Below are positions 16,142 to 25,477 of a DNA stretch of 35,976 nt, piece after piece. The stretch's first letter is position 1. Each line of letters begins with the position of its first letter. Origin of the DNA: Candidatus Margulisiibacteriota bacterium (lineage in GTDB: Bacteria; Margulisbacteria; Termititenacia; Termititenacales; Termititenacaceae). A program made the position numbers and the translations under genes. The notes beneath the pieces are model-generated. The model saw nothing but the letters and a program-made list of their open reading frames with translations, was not told the origin of the DNA and made no database searches. The stretch is from positions 1-35,976 of the forward strand of contig JAISQA010000026.1 in assembly GCA_031274525.1 (NCBI GenBank). Reading direction: 5' to 3'.

Positions 16142-18295
16142 ATGAAGCTGGAACTGCGGCAGGAGTATAATTTTTCAGAGATCATCGCGGAGTTTACGCG
16201 TCTGGGTTACCGGCGGGTGGAGCTGGTCGTAGACCGCGGCGAACTGGCCGTGCGCGGCGGTATTGTGGATATTTTTCCGCAGGGGCATACCACGCCGGTG
16301 CGGCTGGAGTTTTTTGACCGGACGCTGGATTCTATCCGTTCTTTCAATATACTCGATCAGCGTTCTTTGACCAAACTGGATTTTGTCGAAATCCAGCCTT
16401 ATCAGCCGCGGCCGGGGACTCTGGTTCGGGATACGGATTTTCAAGAGACGGAAGATTATCTGCTGCCGGATTTTCAGCCCGGCGATTATATCGTCCATGA
16501 GAATTACGGCATCGCGATCTTTGGCGGCCTGACGTATCTGCAGGAAAGATCCGTGGCCGGCGAGTATTACGAGCTGCAGTTTGCCGGTACGGAAAAAGTT
16601 TATGTGCCGCTGGGCCAGTCGCGGCTGATGCACCGTTACTCAGCCAGCGATCTGAAGCCGGAGCTGACCGTGCTCAGCGCCAAAAATAACGGCTGGGAGA
16701 AGACCAAACAAAAAGCCAGATCCGCAGCTAAAAATATTGCTCTGGAATTATTCAATCTTTACCGCCTGCGCAAGCTGACCCGGGGCTGGCCCTGCCCGGA
16801 AGACACGGAGGAACAGCTGGCGGTGGAAGCGGATTTTCCCTACGAAGCAACCCCTGACCAGCTCAAAGCCATTGCGGCGGTAAAACAGGACATGGAAGCG
16901 GCGTCACCTATGGACCGGCTGGTCTGCGGCGACGTCGGCTTTGGCAAGACGGAAATAGCCCTGCGCGCGGCTTTCAAAATGGCCATGGCCGGCAAGCAGG
17001 CGGCGATGCTGGCGCCGACCACTATTCTGGTCAGCCAGCACTATTACAATTTCAAGGAACGCTTCAAAAAATACGCTTTGAATATCCAGATGCTTTCGCG
17101 TTTTCATACGCCGGCCGAGAACCGCAGAATAATCAAAGACCTGAAAGCCGGACGGACGGATATTGTGATCGGCACGCACCGCCTGTTGCAGCAGGATATC
17201 GGCTTCAAAGATTTGGGGCTTTTGATCGTGGATGAGGAGCAGCGTTTTGGCGTGGAGCATAAAGAATTTATCAAAAAACTAACGGTCAATGTGGACATTC
17301 TGATGCTCTCAGCCACGCCGATCCCGCGCACGCTGTATCTGTCGCTGTCCGGCATGCGTGACATCAGTATTCTGCGCACGCCGCCTAAAGCCCGCCGCGC
17401 GATTAAAACTATGCTGGCTGAATACTCTGACGCGGACTTGCAGCAAGCGGTAGCGCGGGAGCTGGAACGCAGCGGCCAGATATTTATTTTGAATAATGAC
17501 ATCAAGACTTTGCCATACTGGCAGCGCAAGCTCAAGACTCTGGCGCCGGGCGCCAGGACAGTTGTGGCCCACGGCAAAATGCCCAAGGCTCAGCTGGAAA
17601 AAGCGGTCTTGAGTTTTGTCGAGCGGCGGACGGACATAATGCTCTGCACGACGATCATTGAGAACGGCATCGATATTCCCAATGCCAATACGATTATTGT
17701 TTTGAACGCGGATTATTTTGGTCTGGCCCAGCTGCACCAAATCCGCGGCCGGGTGGGACGGAGCGCGGTGCAGGCCTACGCCTGCTTATTCTACAGCCCG
17801 CATAAAATATTGAGCGCTGAAGCGGAAGCCCGCCTGCACTCACTCAAGGAATTTACCATGCTGGGCGCCGGCTACCGGCTGGCCATGAAGGATCTGGAGC
17901 TCCGCGGCGCGGGTAATATTCTGGGTGCCCAGCAGTCCGGTTTTGTTCAGAATGTCGGCTTTACCCTGTACAATAAAATGCTGGAAGAAGCCGCGCGCGA
18001 GGTGCGCGGCGAAACAGTGGAAAAAGAAAAACTGTTTACTCTGCCGGCCGGACAGGAAAATTTTATTCCGGCGGATTATCTGGAGGAAGAAGTTTTGCGT
18101 ATTTCTTTTTACCGCCGGATCATGGACTGCAAATCCGCGCAGGAGGTGGCCCGGATCGAACAGGAATTAAAAGACCGCTTTGGCGAACTGCCGGAACAAT
18201 CTATAAACCTGCTGAACAGTATTAGAGAGCAGTTGCAGCCCCGGCCGCACCAGCCCGGAATACACCGCGTTAGGCGCAGGCATTTTAGGCTTTAA
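16142..18295 (+). CDS. mfd: Short Mfd-like (transcription-repair coupling factor) DNA translocase
   Basis: RID/CarD-like GDYIVHENYGIAIFGGL; motor motifs GDVGFGKTEIALRAAFKMA, GTHRLLQ, VDEEQRFGVEHKE, LSATPIPRTLYLSLSGMRD, IRGRVGRS, LELRGAGNILGAQQSG. 717 aa only. Confidence 0.9.
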   Translation: MKLELRQEYNFSEIIAEFTRLGYRRVELVVDRGELAVRGGIVDIFPQGHTTPVRLEFFDRTLDSIRSFNILDQRSLTKLDFVEIQPYQPRPGTLVRDTDFQETEDYLLPDFQPGDYIVHENYGIAIFGGLTYLQERSVAGEYYELQFAGTEKVYVPLGQSRLMHRYSASDLKPELTVLSAKNNGWEKTKQKARSAAKNIALELFNLYRLRKLTRGWPCPEDTEEQLAVEADFPYEATPDQLKAIAAVKQDMEAASPMDRLVCGDVGFGKTEIALRAAFKMAMAGKQAAMLAPTTILVSQHYYNFKERFKKYALNIQMLSRFHTPAENRRIIKDLKAGRTDIVIGTHRLLQQDIGFKDLGLLIVDEEQRFGVEHKEFIKKLTVNVDILMLSATPIPRTLYLSLSGMRDISILRTPPKARRAIKTMLAEYSDADLQQAVARELERSGQIFILNNDIKTLPYWQRKLKTLAPGARTVVAHGKMPKAQLEKAVLSFVERRTDIMLCTTIIENGIDIPNANTIIVLNADYFGLAQLHQIRGRVGRSAVQAYACLFYSPHKILSAEAEARLHSLKEFTMLGAGYRLAMKDLELRGAGNILGAQQSGFVQNVGFTLYNKMLEEAAREVRGETVEKEKLFTLPAGQENFIPADYLEEEVLRISFYRRIMDCKSAQEVARIEQELKDRFGELPEQSINLLNSIREQLQPRPHQPGIHRVRRRHFRL

Positions 18296-18435
18296 TTGGG
18301 GGCGCTGTCGGATAGTATTTCAATAGTCGGGATCATTAAAGATTCATCTACATGGCTGGCTAGAGTGTCTTTGCCCGGCGATACAAATAAGCTCAGGATC
18401 AAACAGGTAAGAGAAATAATAAGTATGGTTTTCAT
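18292..18435 (-). CDS. Small secreted peptide (47 aa), convergent with and overlapping the mfd stop
   Basis: Reverse strand: MKTILIISLTCLILSLFVSPGKDTLASHVDESLMIPTIEILSDSAPN*; SD agagggg 8 nt upstream. Confidence 0.5.
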   Translation of the reverse strand: MKTILIISLTCLILSLFVSPGKDTLASHVDESLMIPTIEILSDSAPN

Positions 18436-18552
18436 AACCGGCCCCTCTGGAATAATGTCTCATAAAAAAAACCGATTGTCACATTGATAGTTTATGGTGA
18501 GTTATACTCGAAATATTCTGTTTTAATTGTTTCTGTTCTATCTTTTCGTTCG

Positions 18553-18580
18553 TGAAAAAGAGAATACCGGTAGGGTATTC
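18553..18580 (-). terminator. Putative Rho-independent terminator of the dprA transcription unit
   Basis: Minus strand: GAATACCCTACCGGTATTC hairpin followed by TCTTTTTC. Confidence 0.5.
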
Positions 18581-18591
18581 GTTCCGCTGCC

Positions 18592-18615
18592 AAAAGAAAG
18601 GGACAGGTGAAATAT
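18592..18615. repeat. Copy of dispersed motif (aaaagaaagggacaggtgaaatat)
   Basis: Core AAAGAAAGGGACAGGT. Confidence 0.7.
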
Positions 18616-18661
18616 CCCATAAAGTCCGGAGCTACTGCTGCAAGGATTTGTTGTTTTGATT

Positions 18662-19720
18662 TCATATTCTGATAACTTGTTTGCCCGGCAGGATGCTGAT
18701 CAGGCCTTTTATTTCCATTTGCAGCAGGGTTTTGCTTAAATGACCAAATTCAAAATTTTCTAAAAGCGTGTCCATGGCGATTGTGCCGTCCGCGGGGATC
18801 CGCGCATAGATCTGGTCTTCCTGCGCGGTCAGGGTATATACCGGCCGGGGAAAATCCAGACTTAACTGGCTGCCGCCGAGTTCCAGACAGAGCTGATTGA
18901 GGTCATAGATCGGCCGGGCGCCCTGCGCGATGAGCCAGTTCGGTCCCTCGGCCAGCGGATTGCCCAGCTGGCCGGGCAGGGCATAGACCTCGCGGTTTTG
19001 TTCCAGCGCGATCTTGCCGGAGATCAGCGCGCCGCTGGTGAGCCGTCCCTCGATGACGAATACCGCGCGGCTCAAACCGGTGATGATACGGTTGCGTCTG
19101 GGAAAAGACCATCTGGTGTACGGTGCCCCGGGCGGGTATTCGGAGAGGATAGCGCCTTCTTTTATAATGCGCTCATAGAGCTCTTGATTGTCCGCCGGAT
19201 AACAATTGTCCACCGGCGTGCCCAGCACGGCGATTGTGGGCAGGCTTGTTTCCAGCGCCGCCTGATGCGCGGCTGTGTCGATGCCCAGCGCCATGCCGCT
19301 GACGATAGTATTCCGGCCCAGCGCGCGGACAATATCCGCCGTGGCCTGCCGGCCGTAGCTGTCCGGGTGTCTGGTGCCGACGACCGCGAGGCCGGAACAC
19401 CCCGCGAGGCCCAGCGCGCCTTTTTTGTACAGAACCAGCGGCGGATCATAGATCTCTTTGAGCAGAGCCGGATATTCCGGCGCGTAATAATCCAGCGCAG
19501 TGATGTTTTTTAGCCGCAGGCGGTCTTGATAGGTGGCGGGCGCAAAAGTATCCCGAAAGCGCAGTATCTCCTCGCTGCGCGGCGGCTTGAGGCGCAATTG
19601 CTGCAAATCCTGCGCGGTAAAGGACGTCCAGACCTGCTCAGGAGAATACTTTTTGAGAAGAATTTGCAGACGGGCAAAGTCCAGATCGGAAAAAAAAGAA
19701 AAGCCCAGCAGCGGGGACAT
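18662..19720 (-). CDS. dprA: DNA-processing protein DprA
   Basis: LAVVGTRHPDSYGRQAT, VSGMALGIDTAAHQAAL, VLGTPVDNCYPADNQELYERI, YTRWSFPRRNRIITGLSRAVFVIEG; SD gaggaagg before ATG 19720. Confidence 0.95.
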   Translation of the reverse strand: MSPLLGFSFFSDLDFARLQILLKKYSPEQVWTSFTAQDLQQLRLKPPRSEEILRFRDTFAPATYQDRLRLKNITALDYYAPEYPALLKEIYDPPLVLYKKGALGLAGCSGLAVVGTRHPDSYGRQATADIVRALGRNTIVSGMALGIDTAAHQAALETSLPTIAVLGTPVDNCYPADNQELYERIIKEGAILSEYPPGAPYTRWSFPRRNRIITGLSRAVFVIEGRLTSGALISGKIALEQNREVYALPGQLGNPLAEGPNWLIAQGARPIYDLNQLCLELGGSQLSLDFPRPVYTLTAQEDQIYARIPADGTIAMDTLLENFEFGHLSKTLLQMEIKGLISILPGKQVIRI

Positions 19721-19760
19721 AATTGTTCCTTCCTCACTGCTCCAGCCTAGTTTAGGGCAT

Positions 19761-20042
19761 TTATCGGGGTTTTTCAACCGCCGGCACGGCGGACTTTCCG
19801 CGGCAACCCCGGAATTTTTTCAGCCAGACCAGCAGTTCCTGACGCCGGGCCACTGCTTCCGCCCCGCCAATCAGCAGGCCAATCCACCAGGTTATTTGAC
19901 CGAACAAAATCCAGCCGGTCAGGAGCACTCCTTTTATTTTCAGACTAAAAGGCAAAAACGGAGTGACGATAATAACCAGCGGCGGGTTGCCGAGCAGAGA
20001 AATTAACATAAAAAAGACCGCAAGTTTCAGGCGCCGGCTCAT
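19761..20042 (-). CDS. Small membrane protein, hypothetical
   Basis: 93-aa ORF with two hydrophobic segments, upstream of dprA in the same orientation. Confidence 0.45.
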   Translation of the reverse strand: MSRRLKLAVFFMLISLLGNPPLVIIVTPFLPFSLKIKGVLLTGWILFGQITWWIGLLIGGAEAVARRQELLVWLKKFRGCRGKSAVPAVEKPR

Positions 20043-20092
20043 AGGCGGAATTATAGCGGAATTTTCCGGTTTCGGATATTTGCGGTAAAGGC

Positions 20093-20124
20093 TTGACTTT
20101 TATTTTGGCAGATTGGTATATAAT
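20093..20124 (+). promoter_or_regulatory. Putative sigma70-type promoter of pyrK-pyrD
   Basis: TTGACT (20093-20098), 18-20 bp spacer, TATATA/TATAAT at 20117-20124. Confidence 0.55.
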
Positions 20125-20131
20125 GAGGACA

Positions 20132-20872
20132 ATGAAAAAACTGGCGTCTGCTTCGGTCATTTCCGTCAAACCGCTTTCACCCGCCTGTATATTACTGACT
20201 GTCGAGACTGGCGATACCGCCGGGATTGCCGCCGGACAGTTTGCCAGCATCAGCATACCCGGCGTGTATCTGCGCCGGCCATTCTCGGTGCACGACGCGG
20301 ACGGCGCGGTCTTGAGCTTTTTGGTCAAACTGGCGGGCAAGGGCACCCGGGCACTGGCCGGACTCCGGCCGGCGGATAAAATATCGATTATTTATCCGCT
20401 GGGGCGGGGTTTTCAGCTGAGCGCTAAACCGGCGGTGCTGGTCGGCGGCGGCGCGGGCATGGCCCCGCTGCTCCTGCTGGCCAAACAATTACAAAACCGC
20501 GGTATCCGGCCGACGGTGGTGCTGGGCGGCCGTACCGGCTCCGATATTGTCCGGCTGGCGGAGTTTGCCAGATACGCGGAAATTAAGATCACGACCGAAG
20601 ACGGCAGTCTGGGCGTGCAGGGTTTGGTGACCGGGGAATTGAAAGCGTTGTCCGCGGACACCGCAGTCTATGCCTGCGGGCCGGAGCCTATGCTGAAAGC
20701 CCTGCACGGTCTGGCCCAAATAAAAAAGTTCTCCCTGCAATTGTCTCTGGAAGCCCTGATGGGCTGCGGCCTTGGCGCGTGTCTCTGCTGCGTGACCGAT
20801 ACCCGGACTGACGGCCGGGTCTGTGTCTGCACGGAGGGGCCGGTTTTTCGCGCGGAGGATTTGCCGTGGTAG
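20132..20872 (+). CDS. pyrK: Dihydroorotate dehydrogenase electron transfer subunit (FAD, 2Fe-2S)
   Basis: YLRRPFSVHDADG, LVGGGAGMAPLLLLAKQL, C-terminal MGCGLGACLCC...VCVCTEGPVF. Confidence 0.93.
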   Translation: MKKLASASVISVKPLSPACILLTVETGDTAGIAAGQFASISIPGVYLRRPFSVHDADGAVLSFLVKLAGKGTRALAGLRPADKISIIYPLGRGFQLSAKPAVLVGGGAGMAPLLLLAKQLQNRGIRPTVVLGGRTGSDIVRLAEFARYAEIKITTEDGSLGVQGLVTGELKALSADTAVYACGPEPMLKALHGLAQIKKFSLQLSLEALMGCGLGACLCCVTDTRTDGRVCVCTEGPVFRAEDLPW

Positions 20873-21777
20873 ATCTAAGCGTCAATATCGCCGGTCTGCG
20901 GCTCAAAAATCCGGTCATTACCGCGTCCGGCACTTACGGCTATGGCGGGGAGTTTGCAGATTTTCTGGATCTTAACCGGCTCGGCGCGCTGACTATCAAA
21001 GGCGTTACGGCCAGACCCAGACAGGGCAATCCGCCGCCGCGTCTGGCGGAGACTCCGGCCGGTCTGCTTAATGCGGTCGGCCTGCAGAATCAGGGCGTGG
21101 ATTATCTAATCAAAGAATACCTGCCCCGCCTGGCCAAACTCACCGTGCCGGTTATCGTCAATGTAGACGGTGATGATCCGGAGGAATACGCCGCGGTCAT
21201 CAAAAAACTGTGCGGGCAAAAAGCCGTGGCGGCGATAGAGTTGAATATTTCCTGTCCCAATGTCCGCAAAGGCGGCATGGTTTACGGCGTCGATCCGCGG
21301 CTGGCCGCGGAGCTGACCGCGCTGGTCAAGCCGCTGTGCGACAAGCCGCTCATTGTAAAGCTCACTCCCAATGTCACGGACATCGCGGTTATCGCGCGCG
21401 CGGTCGAAGCCGCCGGTGCGGATGCCGTGTCGCTCATCAATACCCTGCTCGGTATGGCCGTCGATGTGGAGACGCAGCGGCCCCGGCTCTCGACGATCAC
21501 CGGCGGACTTTCCGGCGCGGCGGTCAAGCCGGTCGCCCTGCGTATGGTCTGGCAGGCGGCCAGAGCGGTCAAAATACCGGTTATCGGAATGGGCGGCATT
21601 AGCTGCTGGCAGGATGCGGTGGAATTTTTGCTGGCCGGAGCCTCGGCGGTGGCGGTCGGCACGGCCAATTTTCAAAATCCGCTGGTCACTCTGGAGATCA
21701 TTGACGGCCTGACCGGCTATCTGAAGCGCAGGGGACTGTCCAGGGTGACGGAACTGGTCGGCGGGCTGCTGGTTTGA
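20866..21777 (+). CDS. pyrD: Dihydroorotate dehydrogenase (class 1B)
   Basis: ELNISCPNVRKGGMVYG, IVKLTPNVTDI, INTLLGMAVD, GGLSGAAVKPVALRMVW, GMGGISCWQDAVEFLLAGASAVAVGTANF. Confidence 0.96.
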   Translation: MVDLSVNIAGLRLKNPVITASGTYGYGGEFADFLDLNRLGALTIKGVTARPRQGNPPPRLAETPAGLLNAVGLQNQGVDYLIKEYLPRLAKLTVPVIVNVDGDDPEEYAAVIKKLCGQKAVAAIELNISCPNVRKGGMVYGVDPRLAAELTALVKPLCDKPLIVKLTPNVTDIAVIARAVEAAGADAVSLINTLLGMAVDVETQRPRLSTITGGLSGAAVKPVALRMVWQAARAVKIPVIGMGGISCWQDAVEFLLAGASAVAVGTANFQNPLVTLEIIDGLTGYLKRRGLSRVTELVGGLLV

Positions 21778-21830
21778 GCAGGCGCGCATTATCCGCGATT
21801 ATGTTAAAATTTTCTCTTGAGGAGTGTCCG

Positions 21831-24800
21831 GTGCGCAGGTTTGTGGCGATCCTTACTATATTATTGACTGTGTCCTTTGCCGCGGATGTTTCCGCGGTTT
21901 TGGCGCAGGCGGGTCTGGCCTCGCGCAATGTCCTCAGCGTGCAGATCGCGGAGAACGGCGCGGATACTCTGCTCGCTGTCTGGCTGCAGCAAGGCGAGGT
22001 CATGGCACGGGCCTGCACGCTGTCCAGCGGCAAATGGGGCGCTCTGGAAAAAATCAGCGCCGCGGCTAATGCAAAGCTGAACACGCAGCCGGGCGCCTGC
22101 CAGGATCTGGCCGCCGCGGTCGACGCGCAGGGTCAGCTGCATCTGGTCTGGACCAATGGCCGGCAGCTGCTGCACCGCATCCGTACCAATGGCGTCTGGC
22201 TGAATGTGATCAGCCGTCTGTCCGACAATTACGCGCCAGCCCCCGGTTTCCCGGCGGTGACTGCGCAGCCCGGCCGGGTAAATATTACCCATATGGAAGA
22301 TGGCCTGCTGGTGACCGATCAGTACGATACCGGGACCCAGACCTGGGCGGAAAGAACGCGCGTGGCCCCGTCAGCGGCGCCTGTCCCGGCCGCCAGCAGC
22401 GCCGTCCCCGTACCGCCGGTCAGCTCCAATCAGACCGGCCCGGAACTGGAACTGACCGGCATAGAAGAAGATTCGCTTTATCTTTACAGTCCGCAGCCGG
22501 CGGTTTTGTATTACAGCGGCCTGCTGGAAGAGCCCGGAAGTTTTCTGATCCGCGGCCGGGTGAAGGATACCGGCGGCGGCATTGTCCGGCTTACTTTTTC
22601 GCCGGCGCTGGGCGACGCGCCGTTGCCCCTGACGGATTTTCGTAATGGCGAATGGTCGGTGCGCTATACGATCAAGTCCACGGATGAACCGGCCACGCTC
22701 ACGATCACGGCTTATGACAATGCCGGGCAATCTACCGCCAGACAGATCGCAGTTATCAAGGACACTCTGCCGCCCGACCCGCCGTCCTGGGTCAGGATCT
22801 GGCCGGACAAAGCCGGTGTGGACTATGCGGACGGACTGGACAAACTCGCCAGCGACCGGCAGGTGGTCGTGACCTGGACGGACGGTCAGGACAATGAGTC
22901 CGGCGTCCGTTATCATGTGCTGGGCACCAGCCCCCGGTGGTGGCAGAACAGCGAGCGCCAGAGCGGCGATACAGCGGAGGCGCAGGAAGGCGAGAATACT
23001 TTTTATGTTTTTGCCGTGGATAATGTCGGCAATGTTTCTCTGCCCGGCACCGACCGCGTATATGTGGATTCCACCCCGCCGGAAAAACCGATCTTGTTCG
23101 GCGCGGTGACCTCGGCGGATTATTTTTACGGTTCCTGCGCTGCGGATGTCGGGGTCATGCTGCTCAACGGCCGGCCGGATGCCGCGCTGGAAATTATCTC
23201 CAGCGGTAACTGGCGCTACAAACATGATCTGCGCGACGGCCAGCGGCTGGCGGTGCGCCTGCAGGCTCTGGACAGACTAAAAAACAAAAGTCCGGCCGCG
23301 GAGTTTGTTCTGGAAGTTGACCGCACGCCGCCGCGGATTTTCTATGCCGAGCATAATGCCGACGGCCGGGCCCTGCGGGTCAAAGATAAATTGCTCGTCA
23401 CGGCTAAAGGCGAAGCTAATTGCCAGGCGGTTTTTCGGATCGACGGCGTTACCGCCGATATCCCGCTGACAGACACCGGCACGGCTGGCGATGCGCGGGC
23501 GCGCGACAATGTATATACAGGTGTATATACATTTACTTCAGATCAATATCAGGGACAGCGGGAGGTCGTGGTGACTTTCTATGACCGCGTGGGTAACTCC
23601 GCCGAGCAGAAAACCTTGCGGCCGCTGCTGGTGGAGCCCTGGGCGGAATTGAGCGTCGATACGTTCGAAGACCGCGGCGATCTTTACCCCTGGAAAAATC
23701 ACCTCAAAGCCCGCAATATCAATGCGCCGGAAAGCGCCGCGGAGCTGGTACAGGCGCCGGAAGGCCGCGGAGTTTTGCGCGTGGATTATGATCTGAACGG
23801 GCAGCAGACCTGGGCGGGCCTGTCCTCGCGCGAATTTCCGCCGCGCAATTATTACGGCCGCCGCCCGGCCCTGCAGTTCTGGCTCAAAGGCTCCGGCTCG
23901 CCGCAGGCCAGACTGGTGATTCAGCTTTTGCCCAAAGGCGCGCGCAATCTGGGCCTGCATAATTATCAGAATGATTTTACTTATTCCGCGCCGCTGGACG
24001 GGACGGAGTGGCAGAAATATTCCGTGCTGCTTCCCGAACAGCAGCTGGCCGGTCTGGAACAGACGGTCAGATACGCGGTCTATGTTTACAGCCCGGAGCA
24101 GGCTGACCGGGGTGTTTTTTATCTGGACGATTTAAAAATGACTTACCAGCCTCCGCCGGCCGGGCCGGTTAATTACCCGCCGCCACTGGCGACACGCAAT
24201 GCCGCGCTGATCGTAATCCCGCCTGATTTGCCGGCCGCGCCAGCCGCCGAACCCGAACCGGAGCCGCTCGCGGCCTCTCCGGGCGGCGCCATTAACGCGC
24301 CCTATCTGAGTCTGGAGCTGGCTCCGCCGGTGCTGACCCGCGGCCGGCGGCAGACACTCAAAGCCTTTATTCCGCCGGGGATGTCCGTAGACCGGGTCTA
24401 TGCGGTCTGGGGGCGGATCAATCAAAAGCTGCAGACGACCCGGCTGCGGCCGGTCGGCGGCAATGTATTCAAAGGCGAATACGCCGTGCCTGCGGATCTG
24501 CAGACCGGCGAACAGCAGGGCGCGGTTTTTGTGCAGACCAGAGACGGCCAGCTTTACAAAAAACCTTTCTATTATAGAGTTCTGCCGGCGGGCCGCAGCG
24601 CGCCAGCCGAACAAATCACGGCACAGTTTTTTCCGCAGCCGCTGGTGCGCGGCAAAGATATTCGCGCGCGGGTCAATGTGCCGCCGTCTGTCCAAACCAC
24701 TCAGGTTGTGTTATTCTTGAGTCAGGATCAGAGTAAAGTTTTTTCGGTGCCGCTGAACAGGGACAAAAGTCTTTCAACCAGCGCGCAGGAGATCTGGCAG

Positions 24801-24914
24801 GGAGTTTTTGTGCTGCCGGAAGATGCGGCGGCCGGGGAGTACACCGCCAATATTTTCTGCAAAACGCAGGACGGCGGTTTTATTAAAAAAAGAATCAAAT
24901 ACTCTGTGCAGTAA
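21831..24914 (+). CDS. Large secreted multidomain protein (Ig/Fn3-like modules and CBM-like domain)
   Basis: GTG with SD gagg; signal peptide RRFVAILTILLTVSFAADVSAV; DNVGNVSLPGTDRVYVDSTPP and DRVGNSA modules; FEDRGDLYPW...PALQFWLKGSGSPQARLVIQLL...FYLDDLKMTY resembles CBM11-type beta-sandwich. Confidence 0.7.
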   Translation: MRRFVAILTILLTVSFAADVSAVLAQAGLASRNVLSVQIAENGADTLLAVWLQQGEVMARACTLSSGKWGALEKISAAANAKLNTQPGACQDLAAAVDAQGQLHLVWTNGRQLLHRIRTNGVWLNVISRLSDNYAPAPGFPAVTAQPGRVNITHMEDGLLVTDQYDTGTQTWAERTRVAPSAAPVPAASSAVPVPPVSSNQTGPELELTGIEEDSLYLYSPQPAVLYYSGLLEEPGSFLIRGRVKDTGGGIVRLTFSPALGDAPLPLTDFRNGEWSVRYTIKSTDEPATLTITAYDNAGQSTARQIAVIKDTLPPDPPSWVRIWPDKAGVDYADGLDKLASDRQVVVTWTDGQDNESGVRYHVLGTSPRWWQNSERQSGDTAEAQEGENTFYVFAVDNVGNVSLPGTDRVYVDSTPPEKPILFGAVTSADYFYGSCAADVGVMLLNGRPDAALEIISSGNWRYKHDLRDGQRLAVRLQALDRLKNKSPAAEFVLEVDRTPPRIFYAEHNADGRALRVKDKLLVTAKGEANCQAVFRIDGVTADIPLTDTGTAGDARARDNVYTGVYTFTSDQYQGQREVVVTFYDRVGNSAEQKTLRPLLVEPWAELSVDTFEDRGDLYPWKNHLKARNINAPESAAELVQAPEGRGVLRVDYDLNGQQTWAGLSSREFPPRNYYGRRPALQFWLKGSGSPQARLVIQLLPKGARNLGLHNYQNDFTYSAPLDGTEWQKYSVLLPEQQLAGLEQTVRYAVYVYSPEQADRGVFYLDDLKMTYQPPPAGPVNYPPPLATRNAALIVIPPDLPAAPAAEPEPEPLAASPGGAINAPYLSLELAPPVLTRGRRQTLKAFIPPGMSVDRVYAVWGRINQKLQTTRLRPVGGNVFKGEYAVPADLQTGEQQGAVFVQTRDGQLYKKPFYYRVLPAGRSAPAEQITAQFFPQPLVRGKDIRARVNVPPSVQTTQVVLFLSQDQSKVFSVPLNRDKSLSTSAQEIWQGVFVLPEDAAAGEYTANIFCKTQDGGFIKKRIKYSVQ

Positions 24915-24921
24915 ATAAACT

Positions 24922-25461
24922 ATGGTCAGGGCCGGGAAACTAATTCTAAGATATACTTTTACTTTTGCGGTCTTTTGCGGCACGGCCGGGCTGCTTTTGC
25001 CGGCGGTGTACGAGCTGGTGGAGCCGCGTAAAGCCGCCTACCAGCAGGAGTTGAAGCTCCAGAGCCTGCGTCTGGTCAGTCCCGGCGCGGAGGATTTTGA
25101 GCCGGCGCAGACCGCGGCCGGACAGGCCTATTACAGGGCTTATGCGGACGGGCAGCTGCTTGGTTATGTTCTGGAAGTCCGCGCGCGGGGTTACAGTTCG
25201 GAGCTCCAGCTGCTGGTCGGACTGGACAGGAGTTACGCTGTGACCGGCCTCCGGACACTGGCGCAGGCGGAGACTCCGGGTCTGGGGACGCGTATTACGG
25301 AGCCGGCATTTGCCGCGCAGTTTTTGGGCCGGCCGGCGGAGGCTCTCGCGCTCCGGCAGGACGGGGGATCCCTTGACGCGCTGACCGGCGCGACGATCAC
25401 TTCCCGCGCGGTGGCGGACGGCATCCGGCGCGCGGTTGCAGACTGGCGTGCTACTTTATAG
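24922..25461 (+). CDS. RnfG-like FMN-binding domain protein
   Basis: N-terminal TM, AQAETPGLGTRI, and SLDALTGATITSRAV flavinylation-type motif. Confidence 0.85.
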   Translation: MVRAGKLILRYTFTFAVFCGTAGLLLPAVYELVEPRKAAYQQELKLQSLRLVSPGAEDFEPAQTAAGQAYYRAYADGQLLGYVLEVRARGYSSELQLLVGLDRSYAVTGLRTLAQAETPGLGTRITEPAFAAQFLGRPAEALALRQDGGSLDALTGATITSRAVADGIRRAVADWRATL

Positions 25462-25477
25462 TAAGGAGCGGATATAA

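Noticed and set aside
18296-18487. 63-aa plus ORF after mfd
   Set aside because: No SD; the opposite strand encodes a better supported secreted peptide with SD and signal sequence.
22371-23225. 284-aa minus-strand ORF in the large surface-protein gene
   Set aside because: Shadow ORF; opposite frame has a signal peptide, SD and domain motifs.
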